The position numbers and the translations under genes are program-made. DNA of 64,000 nt from Nocardia sp. BMG51109 (GTDB lineage Bacteria; Actinomycetota; Actinomycetes; Mycobacteriales; Mycobacteriaceae): contig NZ_JAFQ01000004.1 in assembly GCF_000526215.1 (NCBI RefSeq), positions 5,456,001 to 5,520,000 on the forward strand, in the 5' to 3' direction. The notes under the pieces were generated by a model. It did no database searches and was not told the DNA's origin. It was given only the letters and a program-made list of their open reading frames with translations. Of this stretch, positions 43,981 to 52,398 are shown piece after piece (positions within the stretch are counted from its first letter, which is position 1; each line of letters opens with the position of its first letter).

Positions 43981-44294
43981 GATCGATACTTTCTGTCGGG
44001 TCGGGTGGCTGCGGTGTGGTGGCAGCGTGGGCGACGGCGTACAGGGCGGCGCGGGCTTCGGCGGTGATCGCGGCGGGCTCGCAACGCGCCGAGCGCGGCG
44101 GCAACCCTGATTCCAGACTCACCTACCGGCAGTCGAAGCTGAACGTCATCGCCCGCATGACGGTGATGAGCGGCTTGCATAGTTGTTGTGCGCCGGCGGC
44201 CCGCCCCCCATTCCGGCGGTCCGCTGCCGGAGTCCGTCACAGCCACCGTTCGCCGGGCTGATCGGGTGGGGCCTCTGCCCGCCGGCGGCGCGTG
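43981..44294. other. Intergenic gap inside the prenylquinone-type cluster
   Basis: No convincing gene is seen. A leftward frame starting near 44122 (MSLESGLPPRSARCEP...) is weak, with Ala/Pro-rich low-complexity content. The gap separates the polyprenyl synthase from the methyltransferase-UbiA block and may contain an internal promoter. Confidence 0.35.
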
Positions 44295-45368
44295 TCAGCT
44301 CGACCGATGTGCCAGGTAGCGGGCCAGCGCCCTCAGCTCGGTGACGGCGTCGTCGTCGACGGGATCGGCCTCCGCCAGGGAATCGAATGCGCGCTTCCAC
44401 CGGCGGGGTATCTCCGTGCGGACCCAGTCCCGGCCTCCGGCCTGCTCGATGAGCATCGCCGCCTCGCCGACTGCGCGCTGATCCGGTACCCGTGCACTGC
44501 GATACAGCTGTGCCAGGCGTTTCCCGGCCGCACTGTCGGAGGCCAGTGCCGCGACCACCGGCAGCGTCTGCTTCTTCCTCGCCAGATCGGCACCGGCGGG
44601 TTTGCCGGTGCGCCGGGAGTCGCCCCAGATGCCGAGCAGGTCGTCGACCAGCTGGAACACCATCCCGAGCTGCCGGCCGAACTCCCAATAGCACAGCCCG
44701 GCACCGGGATCGGCGCCGGCGGTCAGCGCGCCCAGTTGGCAGGCCGCCCCGAGCAGACCGCCGGTCTTGTTCTCGGCCGTCGCGATCGCGTCGGCGAGGG
44801 TCACGTCGCTGCGCTGTTCGAAGGATGTGTCGGCGGCCTGTCCCCGGCACAGATCCATCAAGGTCCGGGCCAGTACCACCGGTGCGGTCGGCACCGGCAC
44901 GGATGCGACGAGATCCGAGGCCAGGGCCAGCAGACCGTCACCGGTCAGCACCGCGGTGCCGGTTCCGAACACCGTCCATGCCGCCGGGCGGTGCCGCCGG
45001 GTCCGGTCGCCATCCATGACATCGTCGTGCAGCAAGGAGAAGTCGTGGATCAGTTCCACCGCCACCGCGGCCGGTACGGCCCGGACCGGCCGGCCACCGG
45101 CGGCACGCGCCGACAGGAGTGTCAGGGCCGGGCGGATCGCCTTTCCCGTGGCGCGGGCCGGATTTCCGTCGCTGTCGGCCCAGCCGATGTGGTATTTGGC
45201 GACAGCGTCGAGCGGACCGGGCAGGCGCTCGATCGCGGCACGGTAGGAAGGCTCCGTCAGCTGCCGCGCCTCGTCCAGGATCTGGGAAACCGAACGTGAC
45301 CGCTCGGCTGACTCGCACTGCCCGAAGTCCCCGGAATCACGGGTGATCGCCGGATCCATCGACATCAT
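44295..45368 (-). CDS. Polyprenyl (probably geranylgeranyl) diphosphate synthase
   Basis: The 357-residue helical protein has the first Asp-rich motif DDVMD (115-119) and a second DDLLGIWGD (242-250), plus GKAIRPAL and ELIHDFSLLHDD. These are typical of trans-isoprenyl diphosphate synthases. Chain length is set by residues before the first motif, which I cannot resolve, so C15 or C20 are both possible. It should supply the prenyl donor for the UbiA enzyme. It is the first gene of the leftward cluster; a GGAGGG site precedes ATG 45368. Confidence 0.85.
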   Translation of the reverse strand: MMSMDPAITRDSGDFGQCESAERSRSVSQILDEARQLTEPSYRAAIERLPGPLDAVAKYHIGWADSDGNPARATGKAIRPALTLLSARAAGGRPVRAVPAAVAVELIHDFSLLHDDVMDGDRTRRHRPAAWTVFGTGTAVLTGDGLLALASDLVASVPVPTAPVVLARTLMDLCRGQAADTSFEQRSDVTLADAIATAENKTGGLLGAACQLGALTAGADPGAGLCYWEFGRQLGMVFQLVDDLLGIWGDSRRTGKPAGADLARKKQTLPVVAALASDSAAGKRLAQLYRSARVPDQRAVGEAAMLIEQAGGRDWVRTEIPRRWKRAFDSLAEADPVDDDAVTELRALARYLAHRSS

Positions 45369-45774
45369 GGCGCCCTCCTGTCACATCCGATGAGGGTATG
45401 GAACGGTGCGAGATATCGACGGAACACCTTCCGCACCACCATGGCTCGACCAACGAAAGCCAGTGGGATACATCCTCGTCCGGCAACGGTCCGAACGGAG
45501 GACCCGTCCGCGCATCTCCACTATTCCGGGCGCGCATGGCCGGGCCGAACCGGGACCGGCGTACCCGGATTACCGTGCGAAAGCCCAACGTCCGTAAATG
45601 ATGCGGTGGCATAGGGAATCGAATGGGAAAGTTCGGCCCCGACACCCTGCGCGACCTACCTCCGAGGTGGCGAGGTTCCGGTTCGATAGCTTGTGATCGC
45701 GTGTCGAATCCGGGGAGATCGGGACGAATCGGCGCGCACCTGATTCGCTCCGGTCATAGATTTGGAGGATCTCC
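45369..45774. other. Divergent promoter region
   Basis: This region separates the leftward biosynthetic operon from the rightward secreted protein. Frames in it are short, Arg/Pro-rich and lack ribosome binding sites. It must contain the cluster promoter, but no palindrome stood out. Confidence 0.4.
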
Positions 45775-46203
45775 GTGAGGCCACGGTTCGCAATTTCCGG
45801 AATGGCCCCCGTCCTTGTAGCGATGGCGATCGTGACGTTGTCGTCACCGATTGCCGACGCCTCCGAGTCGCGGTGCGGTACGACGCTGGAGAGCTGGGTC
45901 GGCGATGGGCAGGAGGCCGAGTATGTCGGAGGCAATACCATCGTCCATCTGACAGGCGATTCCGGCGAAGCAGCCGAAGCCGCCGAAGGCGACGGGTGGA
46001 TCGAGGTCGACGGCGATCGGCAGGGCGTTCGTTACCGGCTCATGACGCAGGGCGACGACGAGGACGGCGGAATTGTCTTCATGCGCTCCGGATCCCGGTA
46101 TCACTTGACATCCCTCGTCCAGCCGATCTGTAGTGCACACGGTCAGGTCACCAGCGCGATGTATTCGGACGTCCGGCTGGAACGGAAAACATCTGGGCCG
46201 TAG
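45775..46203 (+). CDS. Small secreted protein
   Basis: The 142-residue product has a signal peptide (RPRFAISGMAPVLVAMAIVTLSSPIADA) and a mature acidic domain of about 110 residues with two Cys (ESRCGTTLE and LVQPICSAHG), probably disulfide-bonded. Beta-rich composition (RYRLMTQGDD, RYHLTSLV) suggests a small extracellular beta fold. No family recognised. A GGAGG site six bases before GTG 45775 fixes the start. Confidence 0.65.
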   Translation: MRPRFAISGMAPVLVAMAIVTLSSPIADASESRCGTTLESWVGDGQEAEYVGGNTIVHLTGDSGEAAEAAEGDGWIEVDGDRQGVRYRLMTQGDDEDGGIVFMRSGSRYHLTSLVQPICSAHGQVTSAMYSDVRLERKTSGP

Positions 46204-46351
46204 AGGTTCGGCCGAACCGTGTGCCGGCGGTGGCGAGGGCGGCTCAGCCTGTCTGCCGGGTGCGGACGGCGGCCGATTCCTCGATTCGAATGGCCCTCGC
46301 GGAGCGGCGGTTTCGGTAGGTCGCGCTGTTGACGGACGACGGTCATTCCGT

Positions 46352-47710
46352 TCAGCAAGCGGGGGGCCGGGAAGTAGCGAGCATGGCGAGGTCGATCGTC
46401 TCGGCCATGGCCCGGTAACCGGCGGGGCTGGGGTGCAGGTGGTCGGGGCTGGAGTAGATGTCTCGCAGGACGGTCGGGTCGGCGGGGTCGCGGAGTGCCG
46501 CGTCGAAGTCGACGATGCCGTCGGCGGGGGCCTGATCACGTATCCAGGCGTTGATCTGCTGGCGGTTGGTCTCGCTGCGGGGCGCGATCAGGACGCCGTC
46601 GACGAGGGCATCGGAGGCAGGCAGGAGCGTTCCCAGCCAGATCTTCTTACCGTGGCGATGCGCGGTGGCGATGAGTTGCTCGTATCCGGCGATCATCGCC
46701 GAGGCGTCGGCGGCCGGGGGAAGACCGAGGTCGTTGATTCCCTCCTGGACGAGCACGCCGCCGGTGCCGGCTTGCCCGAGGGCGTCACGTTCGAACCGCG
46801 ACAGGCCGCTCGGGCCGAGGAGCAGCGGTTCACCGCTGGTGAGTACACGGTTGCTGCCGATTCCGGCGTTGACGATCGAGATCGGGATGCCTTCGGCATC
46901 GAGGCGGCGTTGCAGGATGTCGGGGTAGCGGCCGTTGGTGTCGGCCACCGCGCGGTCGGCCGGAACGGAGAGCGGGCTCGTGCCGACGAAGCCGTCGGTG
47001 ATGGAGTCGCCGAAGGCCACGACGGCTCCGGTGCCGCCGGGTGCGAGGACGTCTACCGCATTGACGTAGAACCAGGATCCTGTGGTCGAGGTGAACTGTT
47101 CGGGGCCTGGTCGTGCGGTCAGGTCGCCGCTGCCGGCGGGCGAATAGTAGGAGGTGGCATTGGCGTTCCAGTGCTTGGTCGGTGGCCCGGCCCGATCGGC
47201 CACGTGGATGCTGACGGCAAGCGGTGCGGATGCCGCGACGGGGAACGACACCGGGTCGCTGACGACATCGGCGCCGGCGGCCACGGTGGTAGCCGCCTTC
47301 CCGTCGAACAGGACCGGTTGGATATCGGTAACCGCCGCGCCGGATACCTGGTTGCCGATGCTGACGTTGTCGAACGTGACGGGTGCGAGTCCGAATCGGT
47401 TCGTCAGGTGCACCCGCAGTTGTGATCCGCCCAGGTGCGGGGTGACGACCATACGGAAGGTCTGATCATCGACGGCGAGTGGGACCGGTCCGCCTGTCGC
47501 GTCCAGCGGAGTCACGGCATCGGTGGGGCTACCTGTCCACGCCGCCACGAAATGCGTCCCGCCGCAATCGTTTTCCTGCGCGTGGACCGCGGCGGGCTGT
47601 GTCGCTGTCATGGCCGAGGCGAATGCCAGTACGGTGGCGGCCAGCAAGGAGGTGCGGGGCGAGACCAGCCGTGTGCGTGACCGCCGAGACGGCCTACGTG
47701 TGGTGCTCAT
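46352..47710 (-). CDS. Secreted SGNH/GDSL hydrolase
   Basis: The 452-residue protein has a signal peptide (LLAATVLAFASAMTATQPAAVHA), an N-terminal beta-sandwich of about 190 residues, and an SGNH domain: VVAFGDSITDG (nucleophile Ser), NAGIGSNRVL, VLVQEGINDLG, and SSPDHLHPSPAGY with the catalytic Asp and His. It resembles exported esterases or lipases of actinobacteria acting on acyl or acetyl esters. It is monocistronic and transcribed leftward. Confidence 0.85.
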   Translation of the reverse strand: MSTTRRPSRRSRTRLVSPRTSLLAATVLAFASAMTATQPAAVHAQENDCGGTHFVAAWTGSPTDAVTPLDATGGPVPLAVDDQTFRMVVTPHLGGSQLRVHLTNRFGLAPVTFDNVSIGNQVSGAAVTDIQPVLFDGKAATTVAAGADVVSDPVSFPVAASAPLAVSIHVADRAGPPTKHWNANATSYYSPAGSGDLTARPGPEQFTSTTGSWFYVNAVDVLAPGGTGAVVAFGDSITDGFVGTSPLSVPADRAVADTNGRYPDILQRRLDAEGIPISIVNAGIGSNRVLTSGEPLLLGPSGLSRFERDALGQAGTGGVLVQEGINDLGLPPAADASAMIAGYEQLIATAHRHGKKIWLGTLLPASDALVDGVLIAPRSETNRQQINAWIRDQAPADGIVDFDAALRDPADPTVLRDIYSSPDHLHPSPAGYRAMAETIDLAMLATSRPPAC

Positions 47711-48022
47711 GGTCGAACTCTCATTTCACTTCGTTGTGAACTTTCCGATTCGGATACCGGTCGGCCGAGGACCTCTATGGGCCGAGACTACGGCGGGACC
47801 GGCGGTGTGCTGCCGCGCCGTCGTCCTGATGCCGGTCGGATGCGGTGGCCGATGTCATGGGCGACGATGGTATCCGGTGCGCGTCCGGCGACAGCGGCGA
47901 TGGTTGTCGCGGGGCAGTACGTCGCGGCGTTGCCCGGCAGCAGCGCTCCGTCGAGGATGTTGTGCCCGGGCCGACCGCAACCGCTCCGGCTCTCTCGTGC
48001 TTCTCGCAGTACATTGCACTGG
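47711..48022. other. Intergenic region before the SGNH hydrolase gene
   Basis: No supported gene. A leftward frame between about 47960 and 47821 gives HNILDGALLPGNAATYC..., which looks protein-like but has no start site and no recognised relative; it may be a decayed fragment. The part next to 47710 should contain the hydrolase promoter. Confidence 0.35.
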
Positions 48023-50083
48023 TTACCAGTTGGTTTTGCGGGCGCGGATGGCTTCGAAGACGTGGGGGTCGACCAGGGTGGAGGTGTCGCCGAGTTCGCG
48101 GCCTTCGGCGACGTCGCGTAGCAGGCGGCGCATGATCTTGCCGGAGCGGGTTTTGGGTAGTTCGGGCACGGTGTGGATTTCGCGGGGGCGGGCGATCGGG
48201 GAGATCTCGCGGGAGACTTCGGCTTTCAGCTCGTCGACGAGGTCCTGGCCGGTGTCGGTCGCTGCGCCGGTGAGGATGACGAACGCGACGATGCCCTGGC
48301 CGGTGGTGTCGTCGCTGGCGCCGACGACGGCGGCTTCGGCGACGCCGTGGTGTCCGACGAGGGCGGATTCGACCTCGGCGGTGGAGATGCGGTGGCCGGA
48401 GATGTTCATGACGTCGTCGACGCGGCCGAGTATCCACAGGTCGCCGTCGGTGTCGAGTTTGGCGCCGTCGCCGGCGAAGTACCAGCCGTGTGTGGCGTAG
48501 CGCTGCCAGTAGGTGGCCTGGAAGCGTTGCGGGTCGCCCCAGATGCCGCGCAGCATGGACGGCCAGGGCTGGTCGAGTACCAGGTAGCCGTTGGCTTCGG
48601 TGTCGCCGAGCGGCACCGTAGTGCCTTCTTCGTCGACGACTTTCGCGGAGATGCCGGGCAGCGGGCGCATGGCGGCGCCGGGTTTGGTGGCGGTGACGCC
48701 GGGCAGCGGGGAGAGCATGATGGCGCCGGTCTCGGTCTGCCACCAGGTGTCCACGACCGGGGTGCGGTTGGCGCCGATGACCTCGCGGAACCAGCGCCAT
48801 GCCTCGGGGTTGATGGGTTCGCCGACCGAGCCGAGGACCCGCAGGCTGGACAGGTCGTGGCCGGCGGGGATCTCGCGGCCCCATTTCATGAACGTGCGTA
48901 CCAGTGTGGGTGCGGTGTAGTAGATGGTGACGCCGTATTTTTCGATGGTCTGCCAGTGCCGGTGCTCGTCGGGGAAGTTCGGGGTGCCTTCGTAGACGAC
49001 CTGGGTGGCGCGGTTGGACAGGGGCCCGTAGACGATGTAGCTGTGCCCGGTGACCCAGCCGATGTCGGCGGTGCACCAGTACACGTCGCGGCCGGGTTTG
49101 TGGTCGAACACGGTGTGGTGGGTGTAGGACACCTGGGTCAGGTAGCCACCGCAGGTGTGCAGGATGCCTTTCGGTTTGCCGGTGGTGCCGGAGGTGTAGA
49201 GGATGTAGAGCGGGTGCTCGGCGTCGAAGGGCTGGGCCTCGTGTTCGGGGGAGGCTTTCGCGACGGTGTCGTGCCACCACAGGTCGCGGCCCTCGGTCCA
49301 CGGGATCTCGATCGCGGTGCGCCGCACCACCAGCACGTGCTCCACGCTCGACGGTGTGCTGTGTTCACGGGGCGCACCCGCGGGCCCTGCGTGGTGACGC
49401 TCCGCTGCCTCCTCCGGGCCTGACGCGGGTGCGCCCGCGTGCGCGTAGAGCGCCTCGTCCACGGCCTCCTTCAAGGGTGCCGCCTTGCCGCGCCGCCATT
49501 GCCCGTCGGTGGTGATCACCAGGCGGGCCTCGGCGTCGTCGACGCGCTGGCGCAGGGCGGTGGGGGAGAACCCGGCGAACACCACCGAGTGGGTCAGGCC
49601 CAGCCGCGCGCAGGCCAGCATCGACACGATCGCCTCGGGCACCATCGGCATGTAGATGGCGACCCGGTCACCGGCCTCGAGGCCCAGCTCGGTGAGGTAG
49701 TTCGCGGCGCGGGACACCTCGGCCAGCAGATCGGCGTAGGTGATCGCGCGGGAGTCGCCGGGCTCGCCTTCCCAGTGGAGGGCGACCTGGTCGCCGTGGC
49801 CGTCGAGCACGTGGCGGTCCACGCAGTTGTAGGCGACGTTCAGCTTCCCGCCGGTGAACCAGCGCGCGAACGGGGCGTCGTCCCAGTCCAGGACCCGCGT
49901 CCACGGTTGGTGCCAGTGCAGGCGGCCGGCCTGCTCGGCCCAGAACGCCTCGCGGTCGGCGGTGGCCCGGTCGTAGAGAGACGCGTCGGCGTTGGCAGCG
50001 GCGGCGAACTCCGCGGTCGGCGGATACGCCGGTGGCGAAGTCGTATCCGTTGCGGTGCCATTACCGGTGACTGTGTCGGTCAA
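48023..50083 (-). CDS. acsA: Acetyl-CoA synthetase (AMP-forming)
   Basis: The 686-residue protein has the AMP-forming signature YTSGTTGKPKG, DIGWVTGHSY, VDTWWQTETG, YFAGDGAKLD, GRVDDVMNISGHR and the acetylatable lysine loop TRSGKIMRR (K649). Motifs and length are those of acetyl-CoA synthetase, which converts acetate, ATP and CoA to acetyl-CoA. An Ala/Gly/Pro-rich insert of about 30 residues follows ALYAHAG. The start is TTG 50083, seven bases after AGGAG. It is followed upstream by acetate transport genes, making an acetate-use module. Confidence 0.92.
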   Translation of the reverse strand: MTDTVTGNGTATDTTSPPAYPPTAEFAAAANADASLYDRATADREAFWAEQAGRLHWHQPWTRVLDWDDAPFARWFTGGKLNVAYNCVDRHVLDGHGDQVALHWEGEPGDSRAITYADLLAEVSRAANYLTELGLEAGDRVAIYMPMVPEAIVSMLACARLGLTHSVVFAGFSPTALRQRVDDAEARLVITTDGQWRRGKAAPLKEAVDEALYAHAGAPASGPEEAAERHHAGPAGAPREHSTPSSVEHVLVVRRTAIEIPWTEGRDLWWHDTVAKASPEHEAQPFDAEHPLYILYTSGTTGKPKGILHTCGGYLTQVSYTHHTVFDHKPGRDVYWCTADIGWVTGHSYIVYGPLSNRATQVVYEGTPNFPDEHRHWQTIEKYGVTIYYTAPTLVRTFMKWGREIPAGHDLSSLRVLGSVGEPINPEAWRWFREVIGANRTPVVDTWWQTETGAIMLSPLPGVTATKPGAAMRPLPGISAKVVDEEGTTVPLGDTEANGYLVLDQPWPSMLRGIWGDPQRFQATYWQRYATHGWYFAGDGAKLDTDGDLWILGRVDDVMNISGHRISTAEVESALVGHHGVAEAAVVGASDDTTGQGIVAFVILTGAATDTGQDLVDELKAEVSREISPIARPREIHTVPELPKTRSGKIMRRLLRDVAEGRELGDTSTLVDPHVFEAIRARKTNW

Positions 50084-50189
50084 CGTCGATCTCCTGTACT
50101 GCTGGACTAGTGCGTAGTGCTTCGCGTGGTGCTGGTGCCGCCTGGGGCACGCGCGTTCGGTTGTCCGCGGCGAACGCGCCGGACACCGG

Positions 50190-51821
50190 TCAATGCGCGG
50201 CGGCCTTCTCCGCGCCGACGCCGGTGAGGGAGCGGACCTCCATCTCGGCGGCCTTGCCGTCGTCGTCCTTCGCCCCGAGCAGCGTGCCGACCGCACCGAG
50301 CGCGAAAGCCAGTGGGATGGATACGATTCCGGGATTCGACAGCGGGAACCAGGCGAAATCGGCGCCGGGAATCATCGCGGCCTTGTCGCCGGATACGGCG
50401 GGGGAGAACACGATCAGCACGAGCGTCGAGATCAGGCCGCCGTACATGCTCCACAGCGCGCCGGTGGTATTGAACCGTCGCCAGAACAGCGAGTAGAGGA
50501 TGGTCGGCAGGTTCGCGGCGGCGGCGACGGCGAAGGCCAGCGCGACCAGGAATGCGATGTTCTGGCCGTTGGCGAGGATTCCGAGGCCGATGGCGAGCAC
50601 GCCGATCACGACCGCGGTGATCCGGGAGACCCGGACCTGTTTACCGTCGTCGACGGTGCCGCGCTTGATGACTCCGGCATAGATGTCGTGGGCGAAGGAT
50701 GTCGCGGCGGTGATGGTGAGGCCGGCGACGACGGCGAGGATGGTGGCGAAGGCGACCGCGGAGATGACGCCGAGCAGGACGACACCGCCGAGTTCGAAGG
50801 CGAGCAGCGGCGCCGCGGAGTTCTGTCCGCCGGCAGCGGCGAGGATGCGGTCGGGGCCGACGATGGCGGCGGCGCCGTAGCCGAGGACGAGGGTGAACAG
50901 GTAGAACGCGCCGATCAGTCCGATCGCCCACACGACCGACCGGCGCGCCTCCTTCGCGGTCGGCACGGTGTAGAACCGCATCAGGACGTGCGGCAGACCG
51001 GCGGTGCCGAGCACCAGCGCCAGACCGAGAGAGACGAAGTTCAGCTTGGAGGTGGCGCTGCCGCCGTACTGTGCTCCGGGTGCGAGTACGTCGCGGGCTG
51101 CCACCGTCTTGCTCGCGGAGCCCGTGACCGACTCCTGCGCGGAGCGGAGGATGGCGGAGACGTCGAAGCCGAACTTGCCGAGCACCATGACGGTCATCAG
51201 TGCCGCGCCCGCGATGAGGAGCACGGCCTTGATGATCTGCACCCAGGTCGTGCCTTTCATGCCGCCGACGAGCACGTACACGATCATCAGCACACCGACG
51301 ACGGCGATGACGATCGATTGCCCGGTCCTACTGGAGATGTCGAGCAGCAGGGCGACCAGGCCGCCGGCGCCCGCCATCTGGGCGAGCAGGTAGAACAGGG
51401 ACACGGCGAGCGTGGTGAGCGCGGCGGCGGTGCGGACCGGACGTTGTTTCAGCCGGAAGCTGAGCACGTCGGCCATGGTGAATTTGCCGGTGTTGCGGAG
51501 CATTTCGGCGACCAGCAGGAGGGCGACGAGCCACGCGACGAGGAATCCGATGGAGTACAGGAACCCGTCGTAGCCGTAGACGGCGATGGCGCCGGCGATG
51601 CCGAGAAAGCTTGCGGCGGACAGGTAGTCACCCGCGATGGCGATGCCGTTCTGCGGGCCGGTGAAGCCGCGGCCGCCGGTGAAATAGTCCGCGGCGGTAC
51701 GGGTGTTGCGGCTGGCCCGGATGACCACGACCATGGTGATCGCGACGAAGGCACAGAAGATCGCGATGTTCGCGGCCGGATTGCCCACCGTTTCGGCGGC
51801 GGCGAGGTATGTCCGGTTCAC
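50190..51821 (-). CDS. actP: Cation/acetate symporter of the SSF family
   Basis: The 543-residue protein has about thirteen hydrophobic helices with GDYLSAASFLGIAGAIAVYGYDG, LVGGMKGTTWVQIIKAVLL and GTAGLPHVLMRFYT, all typical of ActP/YjcG-type sodium:solute symporters. Adjacent acsA and a coupled DUF485 gene support acetate uptake. GTG 51821 overlaps the DUF485 stop as GTGA. Confidence 0.9.
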   Translation of the reverse strand: MNRTYLAAAETVGNPAANIAIFCAFVAITMVVVIRASRNTRTAADYFTGGRGFTGPQNGIAIAGDYLSAASFLGIAGAIAVYGYDGFLYSIGFLVAWLVALLLVAEMLRNTGKFTMADVLSFRLKQRPVRTAAALTTLAVSLFYLLAQMAGAGGLVALLLDISSRTGQSIVIAVVGVLMIVYVLVGGMKGTTWVQIIKAVLLIAGAALMTVMVLGKFGFDVSAILRSAQESVTGSASKTVAARDVLAPGAQYGGSATSKLNFVSLGLALVLGTAGLPHVLMRFYTVPTAKEARRSVVWAIGLIGAFYLFTLVLGYGAAAIVGPDRILAAAGGQNSAAPLLAFELGGVVLLGVISAVAFATILAVVAGLTITAATSFAHDIYAGVIKRGTVDDGKQVRVSRITAVVIGVLAIGLGILANGQNIAFLVALAFAVAAAANLPTILYSLFWRRFNTTGALWSMYGGLISTLVLIVFSPAVSGDKAAMIPGADFAWFPLSNPGIVSIPLAFALGAVGTLLGAKDDDGKAAEMEVRSLTGVGAEKAAAH

Positions 51822-52174
51822 GCCCGTCCTCCTTCGAGCCGGTCGCGGAGGGCGGCCGCGCGCGGGTCGAGCTGCCGCCCGGCGAAACGGACGTACAGCC
51901 CGGTGATCACGAAGGTGGACACGAACTGCGCCAGCCCGAGCAGTAATCCGGTATTGATATCACCGAACACCTTGGTGGCCATGAAGTCGTGCGCGTAGGC
52001 GCCGAGCAGCACGTAGGCGAGGTACCAGAGCAGGAATACGGCGGTCATCGGGAACACGAAGCGCCGCAACCGGGTTCGCAGTTCCTGGAACTGTGGGCTG
52101 GAGCGGACGGTCTCGAAATCCGCCGCGCTCGGCGTCGGCCGCGGCGCCGCCGGAGCGCTGTCGATGTCGGTCAT
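51818..52174 (-). CDS. DUF485 two-TM membrane protein (ActP partner)
   Basis: The 118-residue protein has a polar N-terminus (PTPSAADFETVRSSPQFQELRTRLRRFVFP) and two hydrophobic helices (MTAVFLLWYLAYVLLGAYA and LLLGLAQFVSTFVITGLYVRFA), the exact DUF485 layout. DUF485 proteins accompany acetate symporters and probably stabilise or regulate them. It is translationally coupled to actP. Confidence 0.88.
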   Translation of the reverse strand: MTDIDSAPAAPRPTPSAADFETVRSSPQFQELRTRLRRFVFPMTAVFLLWYLAYVLLGAYAHDFMATKVFGDINTGLLLGLAQFVSTFVITGLYVRFAGRQLDPRAAALRDRLEGGRA

Positions 52175-52326
52175 CGGGTTCCTCGCATGTGACGGGTCTT
52201 ACGAGTCGTCGACGTTATCGGCCCGTCCCGGCCGGCCGCGGCATGTGGCGGCGGTCACTCGGCGAAGGCGGCCGACTGTGCGATAAGCGGTCGGTCGGAC
52301 GCGACGAACGGTCGGCGCGTGATCGG

Positions 52327-52398
52327 TCACCGTGGGCGCAGGGTGAGGGATCACCGTGGGCGCAGGGTGTGGAATCACCGTGGGCGCAGGGTGCGCTC
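52327..52398. repeat. 24-base tandem repeat at the symporter 3' end
   Basis: Three 24-base units (52327, 52351 and 52375) share TCACCGTGGGCGCAGGGTG. The unit at 52375 holds the last codons and TGA of the SSF gene, and two copies extend downstream of it. The same kind of stop-containing 24-base duplication occurs at 23087. Confidence 0.85.

Noticed and set aside
47821..47960. Protein-like leftward frame HNILDGALLPGN...
   Set aside because: No start, no family and no continuation; at most a decayed fragment.
52327..52398. CRISPR-like repeat
   Set aside because: Tandem 24-mers without spacers, partly coding.
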